A stretch of DNA of 64,000 nt from Exophiala sp. HKRS030 (Eukaryota > Ascomycota > Eurotiomycetes > Chaetothyriales > Herpotrichiellaceae). The notes under the pieces were generated by a model. That model was given only the letters and a program-made list of their open reading frames with translations. It made no database searches and was not told the DNA's origin. Position numbers and translations under genes: made by a program. Below are positions 1 to 9,402 of this stretch, one piece after another. Within the stretch, counting starts at the first letter, position 1, and each line of letters opens with the position of its first letter. Location: positions 372,001 to 436,000 of the forward strand of contig JAHWDD010000001.1 in NCBI GenBank assembly GCA_023897205.1. The letters run 5' to 3'.

Positions 1-1231
1 TGGCCTTCCCAAGGGGTGCGCCTTCACACTCTCCAGAGTCTGGCTGATGTGCGGACACTGTATGCCCATCTGTGACGGCCAACCTGGCGTGGATCAATGG
101 TACAACAGCATGCCCCTTTACCACGGCACCGGCGGCATCTCGAGTTCGACCTCCCTGATCCAGGGTGTCAGCATAGCTCTTGCGCCCAAGTTCTCCGTCT
201 CACGGTTCTGGAACGACATCCACGACAGCGAGAGTACCTTTTTCATCTACGTCGGCGAGACGGCGCGGTACTTGCTCAACGCCCCCGCCCATCCTCTGGA
301 GCGCAAGCACAAGCTGCGTGTGGCGTACGGGAACGGTCTGCGACCCGACGTGTGGACCAAATTCCAAGACCGCTTCAACATTCCCGAGATTGGCGAATTC
401 TTCAACTCCACAGAAGGCATGTTCACATTGTTCAACTACGACAAGGGCCCCTTTTTGGAGGCGTGCGTGGGCCACCACGGACTGATTCTCCGGAGGGCGC
501 TGCAGAACGTCTACATCCCCGTCAAGATCGACCACGAGACCGGCGACATCTGGCGAGACCCCAAGACGGGCTTCGCGCAACGTATGCCGTACGAGGAAGG
601 CGGCGAGATGATCGTCGCGGTGCCCAGCAAGCAGGCCTTCCAGGGCTACTGGCGCTCGCAGGCTGCGACGGACAAAAAATTCTGCACCGACGTCTTCAAG
701 AAGGGCGACATTTACTACCGGTCAGGCGATGCGTTGAGACGAGACGCCGACGGACGCTGGCATTTTCTGGACAGACTAGGCGACACGTTCAGATGGAAGA
801 GCGAGAACGTGTCGACGGCCGAGGTCGCGTTGACCATTGGCCAGTACCCTGGTATCGCAGAGGCGAACGTCTATGGTGTGCTCGTGCCCAACCACGAGGG
901 ACGTGCTGGTTGTGCCGCCATCCATCTAGACCCGAACTACACGGGCGCACCTGTGAATTGGGACGACCTGCTCAAGTTCACGAGGGCGAGGCTGCCGCGG
1001 TACGCGGTGCCGGTGTTCCTCAGGGTCGTGAAAGCCAGCACACACATACATAACCACAAGCAGAACAAGGTCCCGTTGAGGAAGGAGGGTGTCGACCCGA
1101 ACCTGGTAGGAACCGAGGTGAAGGAGGGCAAGGATGATGTCTTTTTGTGGATCCCTCCAAAAGGGGACGGCTATGTTTCCTTCAGCCGAAAGGACTGGGA
1201 ACTGTTGGAGAGGAAGGAGGCGAGGTTATAA
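1..1231 (+). CDS. Very-long-chain acyl-CoA synthetase / fatty acid transporter (FATP/Fat1 family), 5' partial
   Basis: This is the 3' part of an adenylate-forming enzyme. The family activates long and very-long-chain fatty acids to acyl-CoA with ATP, and can couple this to uptake. The frame is open from base 2, so the start lies outside the window. The first visible residues, GLPKG, are the end of the AMP-binding P-loop motif. Other markers are YNSMPLYHGTGG, a FNSTEG segment, YRSGD, and DRLGDTFRWKSENVST, the FATP/VLACS signature that separates this family from ordinary acyl-CoA ligases. The last three residues, ARL, fit the PTS1 peroxisomal targeting consensus, so a peroxisomal pool is likely (inference). 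The visible part has no intron. It converges with the DUF1295 gene 252 bp downstream. Family is confident; substrate chain length cannot be read from sequence. Confidence 0.93.
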   Translation, partial: GLPKGCAFTLSRVWLMCGHCMPICDGQPGVDQWYNSMPLYHGTGGISSSTSLIQGVSIALAPKFSVSRFWNDIHDSESTFFIYVGETARYLLNAPAHPLERKHKLRVAYGNGLRPDVWTKFQDRFNIPEIGEFFNSTEGMFTLFNYDKGPFLEACVGHHGLILRRALQNVYIPVKIDHETGDIWRDPKTGFAQRMPYEEGGEMIVAVPSKQAFQGYWRSQAATDKKFCTDVFKKGDIYYRSGDALRRDADGRWHFLDRLGDTFRWKSENVSTAEVALTIGQYPGIAEANVYGVLVPNHEGRAGCAAIHLDPNYTGAPVNWDDLLKFTRARLPRYAVPVFLRVVKASTHIHNHKQNKVPLRKEGVDPNLVGTEVKEGKDDVFLWIPPKGDGYVSFSRKDWELLERKEARL

Positions 1232-1483
1232 TATACTTGCCATCTACAAACCACCGTCTAATCCAGCTACTATGTGATGACTATACCGAACACGATGAAA
1301 GGGAAATTGGTAGATACAAGTACGAGTGCGGGAGATATATCTCCCTGACGTGTTTGGAAAGCAGAATTAGATCTCTTTAGAGATAGACGATGGATGATTC
1401 ATGTGCATACACCGTAGGCAGAGTTGGGGGAAATAAATACATTACTTTCTCCATTCCAACAGTGCAGTCGCTAGTGGTGGTTA

Positions 1484-2626
1484 TCATCGGTGTCTATTAT
1501 GATTCACCAACCCATCTTGACTTTCCTCACGTCCTCTTGCTTCTTCTTCATCTTCTCCTTCTTCTTGTCTTTGCCGCCGCACGCTGGCCTGATCGACATG
1601 CTTTTCCGGGTCAAACACGTACATCGGCCATTCGAACCCGACGGTCCGCTTGATCGCCGTGGGTAATCTGACCCAGATCCCAGGCGGCAAGGGGATGAGA
1701 ATACTGGTAGTGTCCAACCAGGCCTTGTGTCTCGTCCAACCGTCCCCTTTGGGTCCGTCCTTTTCAAACTTTTTCTTCGCGCCGGGGCGTTCTTGTAACG
1801 TCAGTCCGGACACGAAGAGCAACAGGAGCGTCAAGAACAGGGCCCCCAGGAGACTCGCGTACTGTGCCGCGTAGGCTCCCGACCCCGACGGTACGTGGCC
1901 GTAGGCACTGGGCGAGATGGCCATTGTGAAAATGGCAAACTGTACGACAATCTCACCAAAGTAGTTGGGATGTCTGGACCAAGAGAACAAGCCGACGTCA
2001 CACGTCGCGCCTTTGTTGTCAGGGTCGCACCGGAACCGATACTTTTGAACATCGGCAACGGCCTCGACCAGAAACCCGACGGCGAACATGATGACGCCCG
2101 CAATGTCCGCGGCAGTGCCGAATGTCGGGGCCGCGTACGCCGTGACGCGAGGAGAGTTGAGGATCGTGACGGGGAGACTCACAGTCCAAACCCACAGGGC
2201 TTGAAAGGTCCAGAAGCCCAAAAATGGGAAGAATCGTGACCGTTTGTCGTCGAAGCGGGTGTCGGAACCCGTCTTGAGGATTCGAAACAGTAAAAACCCA
2301 GAGAGACGAGCCGCCCACGCCGCCAGACAGAGGGCCGTCAGGATCTGGCGGGCCGTGTGCGTGGCCGAGAGTGAGAGTGTCAGGACACAGAGAATGATGA
2401 AGTTTGTACCTCCTGCGAAATCTGGAGAGACGTAAAGGTTGTACGTGTCAGAATATCACCAATGACTGCACAAAGTCTTTGAAAAAGTCACGGAGTCAAA
2501 AAACGTACCTGTCAACTTGTCGAACTGACAAGTGTAGGCGATGGAGAATCCGAGAAGTTGATATCCGACCGTCACCAGAAATGTGATGGCAAGATAGTAA
2601 TCGTCGAGGACATGATGGACAGCCAT
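1484..2626 (-). CDS. DUF1295 / steroid 5-alpha-reductase-like integral membrane protein
   Basis: Two exons, 2509-2626 and 1484-2421, joined by an 87-nt intron, give 351 aa. The junction restores the conserved run DKLTDFAGGTN, which fixes the splice. Several hydrophobic helices follow, then the family hallmark near the C-terminus: DVQKYRF, then LFSWSRHPNYFGEI, where the RHPNYFGE core is the DUF1295/isoprenylcysteine methyltransferase-like signature. The tail is acidic then basic and probably disordered. The frame is open to 2722, but the codon there is TTG; the first ATG (MAVHHVLDDYYL) is at 2626 and is preferred. The family is predicted to be ER-membrane oxidoreductases, and the substrate is unknown. 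Proximity to the acyl-CoA synthetase hints at lipid metabolism (inference only). Confidence 0.88.
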
Positions 2627-3381
2627 TTTCTGATCGAGGCGTTGGACGGTGTGAACGAAAGCAACCTTGTCTTCAAGTTGTTTCACTTCATATGTGGTGG
2701 TGGGAAACAGCGTCACTGACAACTCTGTAGTATGCTGGATCTTTCTGCATCAACAACGATCGTAGCAGGTTTGACCTGTCGATTCGATGTCGCTTGATTT
2801 TAAACGGACGTTGTTCCATGCACAAGGATGTAGAAGTGCCACGACCAGGATTTTTTTCAGATCTTGTCGCGTACACGGACGAACTTACCTCAAGTCGTGG
2901 CTTAGCCACGTCTTGTACCATACTTCCATGACACAGGCATGTGCTCATAGCTTGTTCTACACCTCATCAAGAGATCTTGACCGTGCGTCGCATCGCATCG
3001 TTTGTGCTGTGAATCTCCAAACAATGATGACGTCGTAGATTTTTGCGGGAGATCGAAACGTTCCCGGAGGAACTGTTGATCGCACCGTCTTCGCCTTTCC
3101 GAGTAATGATGAATGAGTAAGCGTAGCCTCGCCAGCCTTGACGATTTAGGAGTTACCGAACTATGTACAGGCACTCCTTAGGCCCCTATTCACTGCCCCG
3201 TCTACTGGGGAGGACACTGAGATGAAAAAGTCATTTTGTTGATTAATTTTCAAGTTGAGAGATCCATTTGTAACCAGTTTAGGGTATCGCTATTACTACA
3301 TGATTCCATCAAGTCTAATCGCCGCGCTCAAATACGCCCAAACAAACATCGTAGAGAAAAGAACTAAGTCGATGTAGTAAC
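2627..3381. other. Intergenic, 755 bp; no gene seen
   Basis: Upstream region of the DUF1295 gene and downstream of the SDR gene. It holds only short overlapping open frames without family features, and no repeat or RNA gene that I can support. Confidence 0.6.
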
Positions 3382-4551
3382 TCAGTACCCGGCCTTTTTG
3401 AGTTCTTGCTCGGTCCAATCCCACAGTTTCTTGCCTGCCTCGGCGTCCGTTGCCCATTTGTTGTTCTGTAACTTCCCGACGGGGGTGTAATACTGTCCAT
3501 TCTTCAGCTCTTCCTTCTTCGCACCGGCCGAAAGCCACAAGGTGTTGAATGCTCCCGCCTCGATGGACTGGAAGATAAGTGGGCCGATCAACTTGGATCC
3601 GTACCTGACGAGCGGGTTCGTCTGGGAGTTGGCGGCATACAGGTCTGTGTGGATCATACCAGGGTGCAGCGACACGGCGGTGAAAGCTGGATACCGACGT
3701 GCGAACTCGGCCGCGAACATGATGTTTGCTGCCTTCGAGGCCCCGTAGCGTGCCCATGGGCCTTGAGCTGAGAGCTTCTCCGTCGATAGGATGGTGTCGA
3801 GCTTGGGACCAAGGTTCCACGCCTCGGACGAGAGCGAAATAACTCGGACGTCTTGGTTGTATTGATTTGCCGTCTTTTGAAGCAACGGGAGAAGAAGCTT
3901 GGTCAGCAGAAAGTGGCCGACGTGGTTGGTGCCCAGCTGGATCTCCTGTCCCGAGGCAGTCTTTCCGGCGGGGACGGCCATGATGCCGGCATTGAGAATC
4001 AAGATGTCAAGTCTGTCGGTGCGACTGGCCACTTGGTCGGCTGCTTTGTGGATGGACGGCAAGGAAGCCAGGTCGAGTGGTAGGAACTCGATGTCGACAC
4101 CTTGCGGGATGCTGGATTTGATGGAAGCAATGGCTTCGTTGGCTTTGGCTTCTGTGCGGGATGCTAGGAAAATCTTGTGCGGGTTGTGCTTTGCGAGCTG
4201 GAGGACAGTTTCTTTGCCCAGGCCAGCATTGCCTCCAGTAACGAGGATAACCTTGTCGCTGAGACTGGGGATGTCCTTTTCGGGGTTGAATGATTTGCTG
4301 GTGTTGAATGGCCACATGTTGACAAGACCAGGGAAGAATATTTCAATGGCGGTCAAAGGATGAGTTGCGTATGGCAAGGCTAGCCCTGTAGCTAGATAGA
4401 AGAAATCTTGAAGGTTCGAGAGGCTTGGAAGTATCGCTTTGTCTGTGATGCTGGGTTTCTGGGTTTCGTTGTTGGATTGTCCATCCTTTTGTACCTCGTC
4501 GACCTCCGTGTCCTTCGGGACTCCTTGGGTTGATGATGGTGGTGGCGCCAT
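3382..4551 (-). CDS. Short-chain dehydrogenase/reductase (WWOX/retinol dehydrogenase-like)
   Basis: Single exon, 389 aa, starting MAPPPSSTQG (the upstream in-frame TTG at 4554 is ignored). A classical SDR Rossmann fold begins near residue 105: VILVTGGNAGLGKE is the TGxxxGxG NAD(P) motif, ILNAGIMA is the NAG motif, and YGASKAAN is the catalytic YxxxK. The preceding ~100 residues are unusual for a minimal SDR: a polar start, then a hydrophobic stretch (FFYLATGLALPYA, IEIFFPGLVNMW) that could anchor it to a membrane. It resembles fungal WW-domain-oxidoreductase-like SDRs, which carry no WW domain and whose substrates are mostly unknown. It is transcribed in the same direction as the metalloreductase upstream, 439 bp away. 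Confidence 0.9.
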   Translation of the reverse strand: MAPPPSSTQGVPKDTEVDEVQKDGQSNNETQKPSITDKAILPSLSNLQDFFYLATGLALPYATHPLTAIEIFFPGLVNMWPFNTSKSFNPEKDIPSLSDKVILVTGGNAGLGKETVLQLAKHNPHKIFLASRTEAKANEAIASIKSSIPQGVDIEFLPLDLASLPSIHKAADQVASRTDRLDILILNAGIMAVPAGKTASGQEIQLGTNHVGHFLLTKLLLPLLQKTANQYNQDVRVISLSSEAWNLGPKLDTILSTEKLSAQGPWARYGASKAANIMFAAEFARRYPAFTAVSLHPGMIHTDLYAANSQTNPLVRYGSKLIGPLIFQSIEAGAFNTLWLSAGAKKEELKNGQYYTPVGKLQNNKWATDAEAGKKLWDWTEQELKKAGY

Positions 4552-4990
4552 CAACGCAAGAATGTCTTCCCGTCTCCTCTCGATAGCCTACGTGCATAGA
4601 GTCCAAGAGACATGTGTTACCTACCTTAGTAATCTAGTAAGGACCACTTGTTTACGGACATAGCCTAAACAAAGAAATGGAGAGTCGGGGAGTGGTGGAC
4701 GTAATAGAAGGCCCTGGTCGGTGCGGAGAAAATCCAGGGCCGGTGTGACCAATGAGGCGATTTTGCATTACGGCCGCAACCCGGACAAGATCAACTGGTC
4801 ATCCATCCACCAACTACTTCTTTCGTTGGCTTATGATGCGAGACTAAACAACAACTGCAGGACAGAATACAGAGTGGTGTCTGCTGTCCCCCAGCTCTCA
4901 TTCGTGGGTATCATCAAATCATATTTGTCCTTCGTCAGAACTCCTGTTGCTATGCTAAAATGACAAACAATACCTTGGCACTGTCACAGT
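4552..4990. other. Intergenic, 439 bp; promoter side of the SDR gene
   Basis: Between the SDR start and the metalloreductase 3' end. No additional gene and no clear motif seen. Confidence 0.55.
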
Positions 4991-7057
4991 CTAGTAACAG
5001 AAACCCTCCACGTGAAGATATATCCCCTGAGCGCCGGTTCCTTTATGCACCGCTCTTTCATCCGACAACGCAACCACACTTCGTCGCACATCATCCTGTA
5101 GACCCTGTGGTCCACAGACCACCACTGCGCTTTCTCCTTCCGCCTCCTCCAGGACTTTTCTGATGATACTTCTAGGTTTTGGCCGACCAGCCACCATTTT
5201 AAGGCGTTGTGTAGGTACAATTGCCTCTGAAGCATCCTTCTCATTGATGGAGGAGGAGGAAGAGGATTCTGCACTTGATGATGCTGCACAGCAACAACAT
5301 GTTTTTGGTTGCCCATCCTCGTCGACGGTGCTTCTGCAGCAACAGGTTCCGTCAGATCCGCAACCATCCTGGACGTCTTCGTTGGAGGCAACCGAGCGGA
5401 CATCAACCTTTTCATCTGTGACTTTTTCCTTTGCCGTTGCGGCCTGTTTGGTCTGAAGAGTGGCAATCTCTGCGGTGCCATGTGCCGATGGCTCACATAT
5501 TGCCTCACTATTGGATGCTTCCAATTTATCGTCACAAGTCACGTAGATGCTGAGGTCAAGCTCCTTGTCCGAATGGCCGTCATGTCGCCGGACTTCGTCA
5601 ACGTCCATCAGTGCGGTTTCCAACTGTTTCTGAAACCAGGACACTCGATCGCGAGCTTTCACCACCCAAATAAATCGAATACGCTTCGTAACAATGCCAG
5701 AACCAAGGACACCAGTCTTCCACCGCTGTACGATGTCGCGCATTAACGGTACTGTGAAAGTGGCACCAGTACTGCCGGCAAAGAGACAAATGCTATCAAA
5801 CTGACGCAAGGGTCTGATTCGACCATATGGACCTTCGACTCCAACAAGCTTTTGTCGGGTGACAGGGAGATCTTCGTGACTTGGAAGGCCCATGCCCTTT
5901 TGGGCGAATCGATGGAAGCGTTTTGTACCACCTCCTTTTGCTTGTACTAGAAATTCCAGCTTCTCATCAGACTGGATCGAGGCAATGCTGAATGGATGAC
6001 TCTGCAAAGGGACCACCGTATGGCAGGAGAGGAAAACGTGTTGTCCCGCTGTCCACCTCAGAACCGGCTTGTCGATAGTAATTCGCGTTATGTTTCCTGG
6101 CAGGGGCGTCAAAGTTGCTCTGTTTGCCCACAGCCAGTCCCTTCCTGGCAGCTGTCGATGGAAGAAGGAAAAATTGGCGAAAAGCGTGATAACAAATCGG
6201 AGGACTCGATCGAAGAAGAAAATCGCAACACAAGCCCAGACATAACCCGGGCCATAGTCGACATGGATTATCACGCACCCGATAAATCCAGAAAAAAGGA
6301 TGAGATGAACGACGAGGAAGACCTCGTAACTCAAGCGCCGCATTGGTGCAAAGGAGGTCGCCACGATGGCAGTCAAGATGCACCAGGCAGCAAAGCCAGT
6401 TTGTGTCATATTGTCTGTGGCCAGCTTCACTTTGATGTAATCGTAGCGTGCCCAGCTTCTGAACCAGAATCCAAGATGGAAAGTAGCCGTCAACCAGAGA
6501 ACCCGGGCCACCCATCGATGCAACCAGCTGAGGCGTTCGTAGCCGACGCCGGACAGGAAGCCAATAATGTTTTGCTTTCCCGCGAGAAGGAATATCAGAG
6601 GAAGCTGTGTTTGAGCCATGCATCCACACCTGTAGGCGATGTTCTCCCAACTCCATTGATCCGTGGTGTCGTATCTATAGAAGCAGAACACACAGACGGT
6701 GATGAGATATGACAGGACCACAATGACCTTGCCTAGAGGAGGCGAGCGGATTTTAAGCCATCCAAGTTGATAAGTTGGAAGTGAAGAAGCATTGATCTCG
6801 CGACTAATGGCTGTCATTGTGGCGTAAAAGGCCCAGAGGAAAGACTTTGGTTTCGCATCAAGGCTTCGCTGTCGTTGCCAGAGGAGGATATGGTCAAGAA
6901 TATTCAGAAGGGTCGCGAAAGCAATGACAGAGCCGATGACCACCCAGAACATTTTCTGCATGTAGAAGTAGCCTGGGACATTGTTCCCAGCGCTCATACT
7001 TCCCATATCCATATCCCCCATATCCCCGCCATGATCATGTCTTGTGAGAAGAGACAT
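4991..7057 (-). CDS. Ferric/cupric reductase (FRE-type metalloreductase) with Met-rich N-terminus and Cys patch
   Basis: Single exon, 688 aa, ATG at 7057. The family moves electrons from NADPH through FAD and two hemes across the plasma membrane to reduce Fe(III) or Cu(II). Multiple membrane helices span about residues 35-300. The bis-heme histidines are visible as H180/H194 and H251/H265, both with Hx13H spacing. FAD motif HPFSIAS is at 354-360; NADPH motifs are GPYG at 409, GSTG at 428 and CGPQG at 648. Two oddities: residues 7-22 are Met/His-rich (HDHGGDMGDMDMGSMS), like a Ctr N-terminus, and residues 566-590, inside an insertion in the NADPH domain, hold eight cysteines (C, CCC, CCCC). 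A Ser/Glu-rich low-complexity run follows. It shares a 981-bp divergent promoter with a Ctr copper transporter, so a cupric-reductase role is favoured (inference). Confidence 0.95.
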   Translation of the reverse strand: MSLLTRHDHGGDMGDMDMGSMSAGNNVPGYFYMQKMFWVVIGSVIAFATLLNILDHILLWQRQRSLDAKPKSFLWAFYATMTAISREINASSLPTYQLGWLKIRSPPLGKVIVVLSYLITVCVFCFYRYDTTDQWSWENIAYRCGCMAQTQLPLIFLLAGKQNIIGFLSGVGYERLSWLHRWVARVLWLTATFHLGFWFRSWARYDYIKVKLATDNMTQTGFAAWCILTAIVATSFAPMRRLSYEVFLVVHLILFSGFIGCVIIHVDYGPGYVWACVAIFFFDRVLRFVITLFANFSFFHRQLPGRDWLWANRATLTPLPGNITRITIDKPVLRWTAGQHVFLSCHTVVPLQSHPFSIASIQSDEKLEFLVQAKGGGTKRFHRFAQKGMGLPSHEDLPVTRQKLVGVEGPYGRIRPLRQFDSICLFAGSTGATFTVPLMRDIVQRWKTGVLGSGIVTKRIRFIWVVKARDRVSWFQKQLETALMDVDEVRRHDGHSDKELDLSIYVTCDDKLEASNSEAICEPSAHGTAEIATLQTKQAATAKEKVTDEKVDVRSVASNEDVQDGCGSDGTCCCRSTVDEDGQPKTCCCCAASSSAESSSSSSINEKDASEAIVPTQRLKMVAGRPKPRSIIRKVLEEAEGESAVVVCGPQGLQDDVRRSVVALSDERAVHKGTGAQGIYLHVEGFCY

Positions 7058-8038
7058 GATTGTCGAGTAGTGGAATGGTCAGAACACCACAATGCTCTCC
7101 TCCAGGTGTTGTCATACAAAAGGACCGCCGTTCAAAGAAGCAATCACCACAAGGGGGTTTCGTCCCTTAATGCCATAGACGCCGTCAAGTACTTGATATT
7201 TGTCGTAGCCCCTAGACGAAGACTGGTAGGATAGGCCGGTCTTTGGATCTAATGGCTCGTGAAATAAAACAGGACTCTGAGCAAGATATGACGGTGTAAT
7301 CTTCTTTTCCTGATCGTAGGTGAGAATAGAAACCTCAAAGCTCAGAGAATCCTGCCAGGGAAAACGTGCTCTGTGCAAACGGCGGCCGAAATCGAGGTCC
7401 TGTATGGAAAAAGGATCAATCGGGACCAAGGAAATCCACCGGGTCAGCAACTGAAGGGGCAAATGGAGGGCGCGAAAATGAACAAAAAAACATGCTCAAG
7501 TCCAGACGCGCCTCTCACCACCCATCGCATGAGTGTCTTTACGGAGACAAAGAACAGGGGAAAAGTGGTCGAGTGGTGGACTGTGCATAAAGCGGATTCT
7601 TCATGCGCCTCAACCGCAGCTAAAACCTGTGAAGCCGACAAACTTGCTCGCCAAGAACTTGCTCAACTCTGGTCGCCCTCAAGACTTCACAAAGCCAAAG
7701 CAAGTCAGATCAGTGAAGTCTGTGTCGAAGTGGACACTCGATTGCCGACCCAGACACATGCCTCTTGTCGATAACAATAATGTGGACACGCCGAATCCTA
7801 CTTGGTACTGTTGACCGGTGAATGAGTACGCGGTCGATCTTCTGTAACATGCTCAACCTTTGACTCTGTCGACCATCATTAACACAACAGCCTGCAACCT
7901 CTTGAACAGCAGGATCCTAACAATTGCACCACGTATACTACTCGTACGGATTCAAAATCACTACCTTTACAACACAGCCAAACTTCTCATCACCTCCTCC
8001 TCAACCCAAAAACCCCCGAAGAAACATATTCCATCACC
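7058..8038. promoter_or_regulatory. Divergent promoter between metalloreductase and Ctr, with repeated TGCTCA words
   Basis: This 981-bp region must hold the promoters of both genes. The hexamer TGCTCA occurs at 7493-7498, 7660-7665 and 7850-7855 on the plus strand and at 7278-7283 on the minus strand. CGTGCTCT is at 7365-7372. The S. cerevisiae Mac1 core is TTTGCTC and the reported A. fumigatus Mac1 site is TGTGCTCA, so these are candidate copper-fist sites (inference). An open frame at 7112-7462 (minus) lacks an ATG start and is not called. The last 100 bp before the Ctr start are CA/CT-rich, as usual for a fungal leader. Confidence 0.5.
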
Positions 8039-8631
8039 ATGTCGCACTCAATGTCCGGCATGGGCCACATGGACATGACCTTCTTCACTGGCCACACCAC
8101 TCCTCTTTACTCAAACTCATGGACACCATCTTCTGTAGGAGGCTATGCAGGCACCTGTATTTTCCTGATCCTTCTCGCCATCATGTTACGACTTCTCTTC
8201 GCGGCAAAGGCACTCTGTGAACAGCGATGGTTGGCTAGTGCGCAGAACCGACGTTATGTGCTTGTCCGTGGGAGGTCAACGGAAGCCGGCAGGATCGATC
8301 AGGATCCTGACGCCAAAACCGGCTCGCTGGTGACAGCGAACGGGGTGGAGGAAAACATCAAAGTTATACAAGCATCGACTGGAGCAGTGGTGCCTTTTCG
8401 ATTATCTGTCGATGTCCCTCGTGCTTGTCTTACAACCCTCATTGCCGGTATCTCATATCTACTGTAAGTCAAAGCAACTGTTTTACGAGGTGTCGACCCT
8501 ATCTGACTTCTTACAGCATGCTGGGTGTTATGACCATGAACGTGGGCTACTTTCTCTCGGTGCTGGCGGGCGTTTTTGTTGGCGAACTGGCTGTGGGCAG
8601 ATATGCTCAGATTGATGAACATTTACATTGA
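8039..8631 (+). CDS. Ctr-family copper transporter
   Basis: Two exons, 8039-8463 and 8517-8631, with a 53-nt GTAAGT...ACAG intron, give 179 aa. Ctr proteins form trimeric plasma- or vacuolar-membrane channels for Cu(I). The N-terminus is a short extracellular Met/His segment (MSHSMSGMGHMDM), followed by TM1 (about 36-56), a cytosolic loop with basic residues, and two closely packed C-terminal helices. The hallmark MxxxM of TM2 is M143-M147 (MLGVM), split from TM1 by the intron, and the GxxxG of TM3 is G160-G164 (GVFVG). The tail ends in EHLH, so histidine rather than the cysteine motif of some Ctr proteins may receive copper (inference). Length and topology fit the family. It is transcribed divergently from the metalloreductase and co-directionally with the BIM1-like gene. 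Confidence 0.95.
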
Positions 8632-9402
8632 GCGACGCTTAATGATACTCGTATATTTTGTAGCCAAAAGCTCAAGAGCCCTGATAGAGGTTGCTTGACA
8701 GAAGATTCGTTTTGCAGGCCTCGTCTTACTAGTCGTTGTGGTTGCCCTTGTTGGGGTCTCCGGAGACCCGTCATTCTCACTATCCTCATTTAGAATCGGT
8801 ATAGCTCTTGGGAAATCAAATTGATGATTGTATGACACACGCACGAATATTCATCTCGGCAGATTCATTCTACACTCTGCTCATTCCACTTGTGCCGCTA
8901 CACGGGTGTCTATCACCAGCCTTCGAAGGGAATGTGATGTGGAGCTCTCGTCGACCCCTGGCGAAATTCGAACCCCTGTTCCCGCGCTGTCAAGCTAATA
9001 ACCAAAATAATGTGAGCACGTTTTCGCTCTCCACCACAAAATGTGCTCTTTCCAACCAACGACTTCAATACTGTACGTGCCTTCCGCTTTGCATCAAGGC
9101 TTGAAATGAAGAAGAACAGGTAAGCTTCGACAAGCAAGCGAAGCTCCGGCGCCATACTAACAGGTAAGCCACCACTTTGGCGGTCTGAAGGGCACTATAC
9201 GGATACCTACCTAGGTACCGGATTTGTCTAGACTTAATGCTCCGTTGCTGCACGCCCTGACATACTTCTTCGTTCCTTCGTTCTGTGCTTTTGCCCTCCA
9301 TTAAACTACCCAGTTCTTCCCTCTCTTTCTGTACCTCAACCTTCTTCAAATCTTGCCCTAAACACTCAGGTCTACTGATTCTTCATCGACACATACGACA
9401 CA
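8632..9402. promoter_or_regulatory. Upstream region of the BIM1-like gene with TGCTCA/TGTGCTC words
   Basis: This 771-bp interval carries TGCTCA at 8878-8883, TGAGCA (the reverse complement) at 9013-9018 within TGTGAGCACG, and TGTGCTCT at 9042-9049. They match the words in the neighbouring metalloreductase/Ctr promoter and lie 350-520 bp before the BIM1-like start. TACCTAGGTA, a perfect 10-bp palindrome, is at 9208-9217. The last 100 bp form a CT-rich leader. Copper regulation is inferred from these words and from the gene context. Confidence 0.45.

Noticed and set aside
7112..7462. Minus-strand frame of 116 codons in the copper-island promoter
   Set aside because: Starts at TTG, shows no domain, and lies within a region that must contain two promoters.
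8950..9020. tRNA B-box-like GGTTCGAATT on the minus strand
   Set aside because: Flanking bases do not form a T-arm or acceptor stem and no A-box sits at the right distance.
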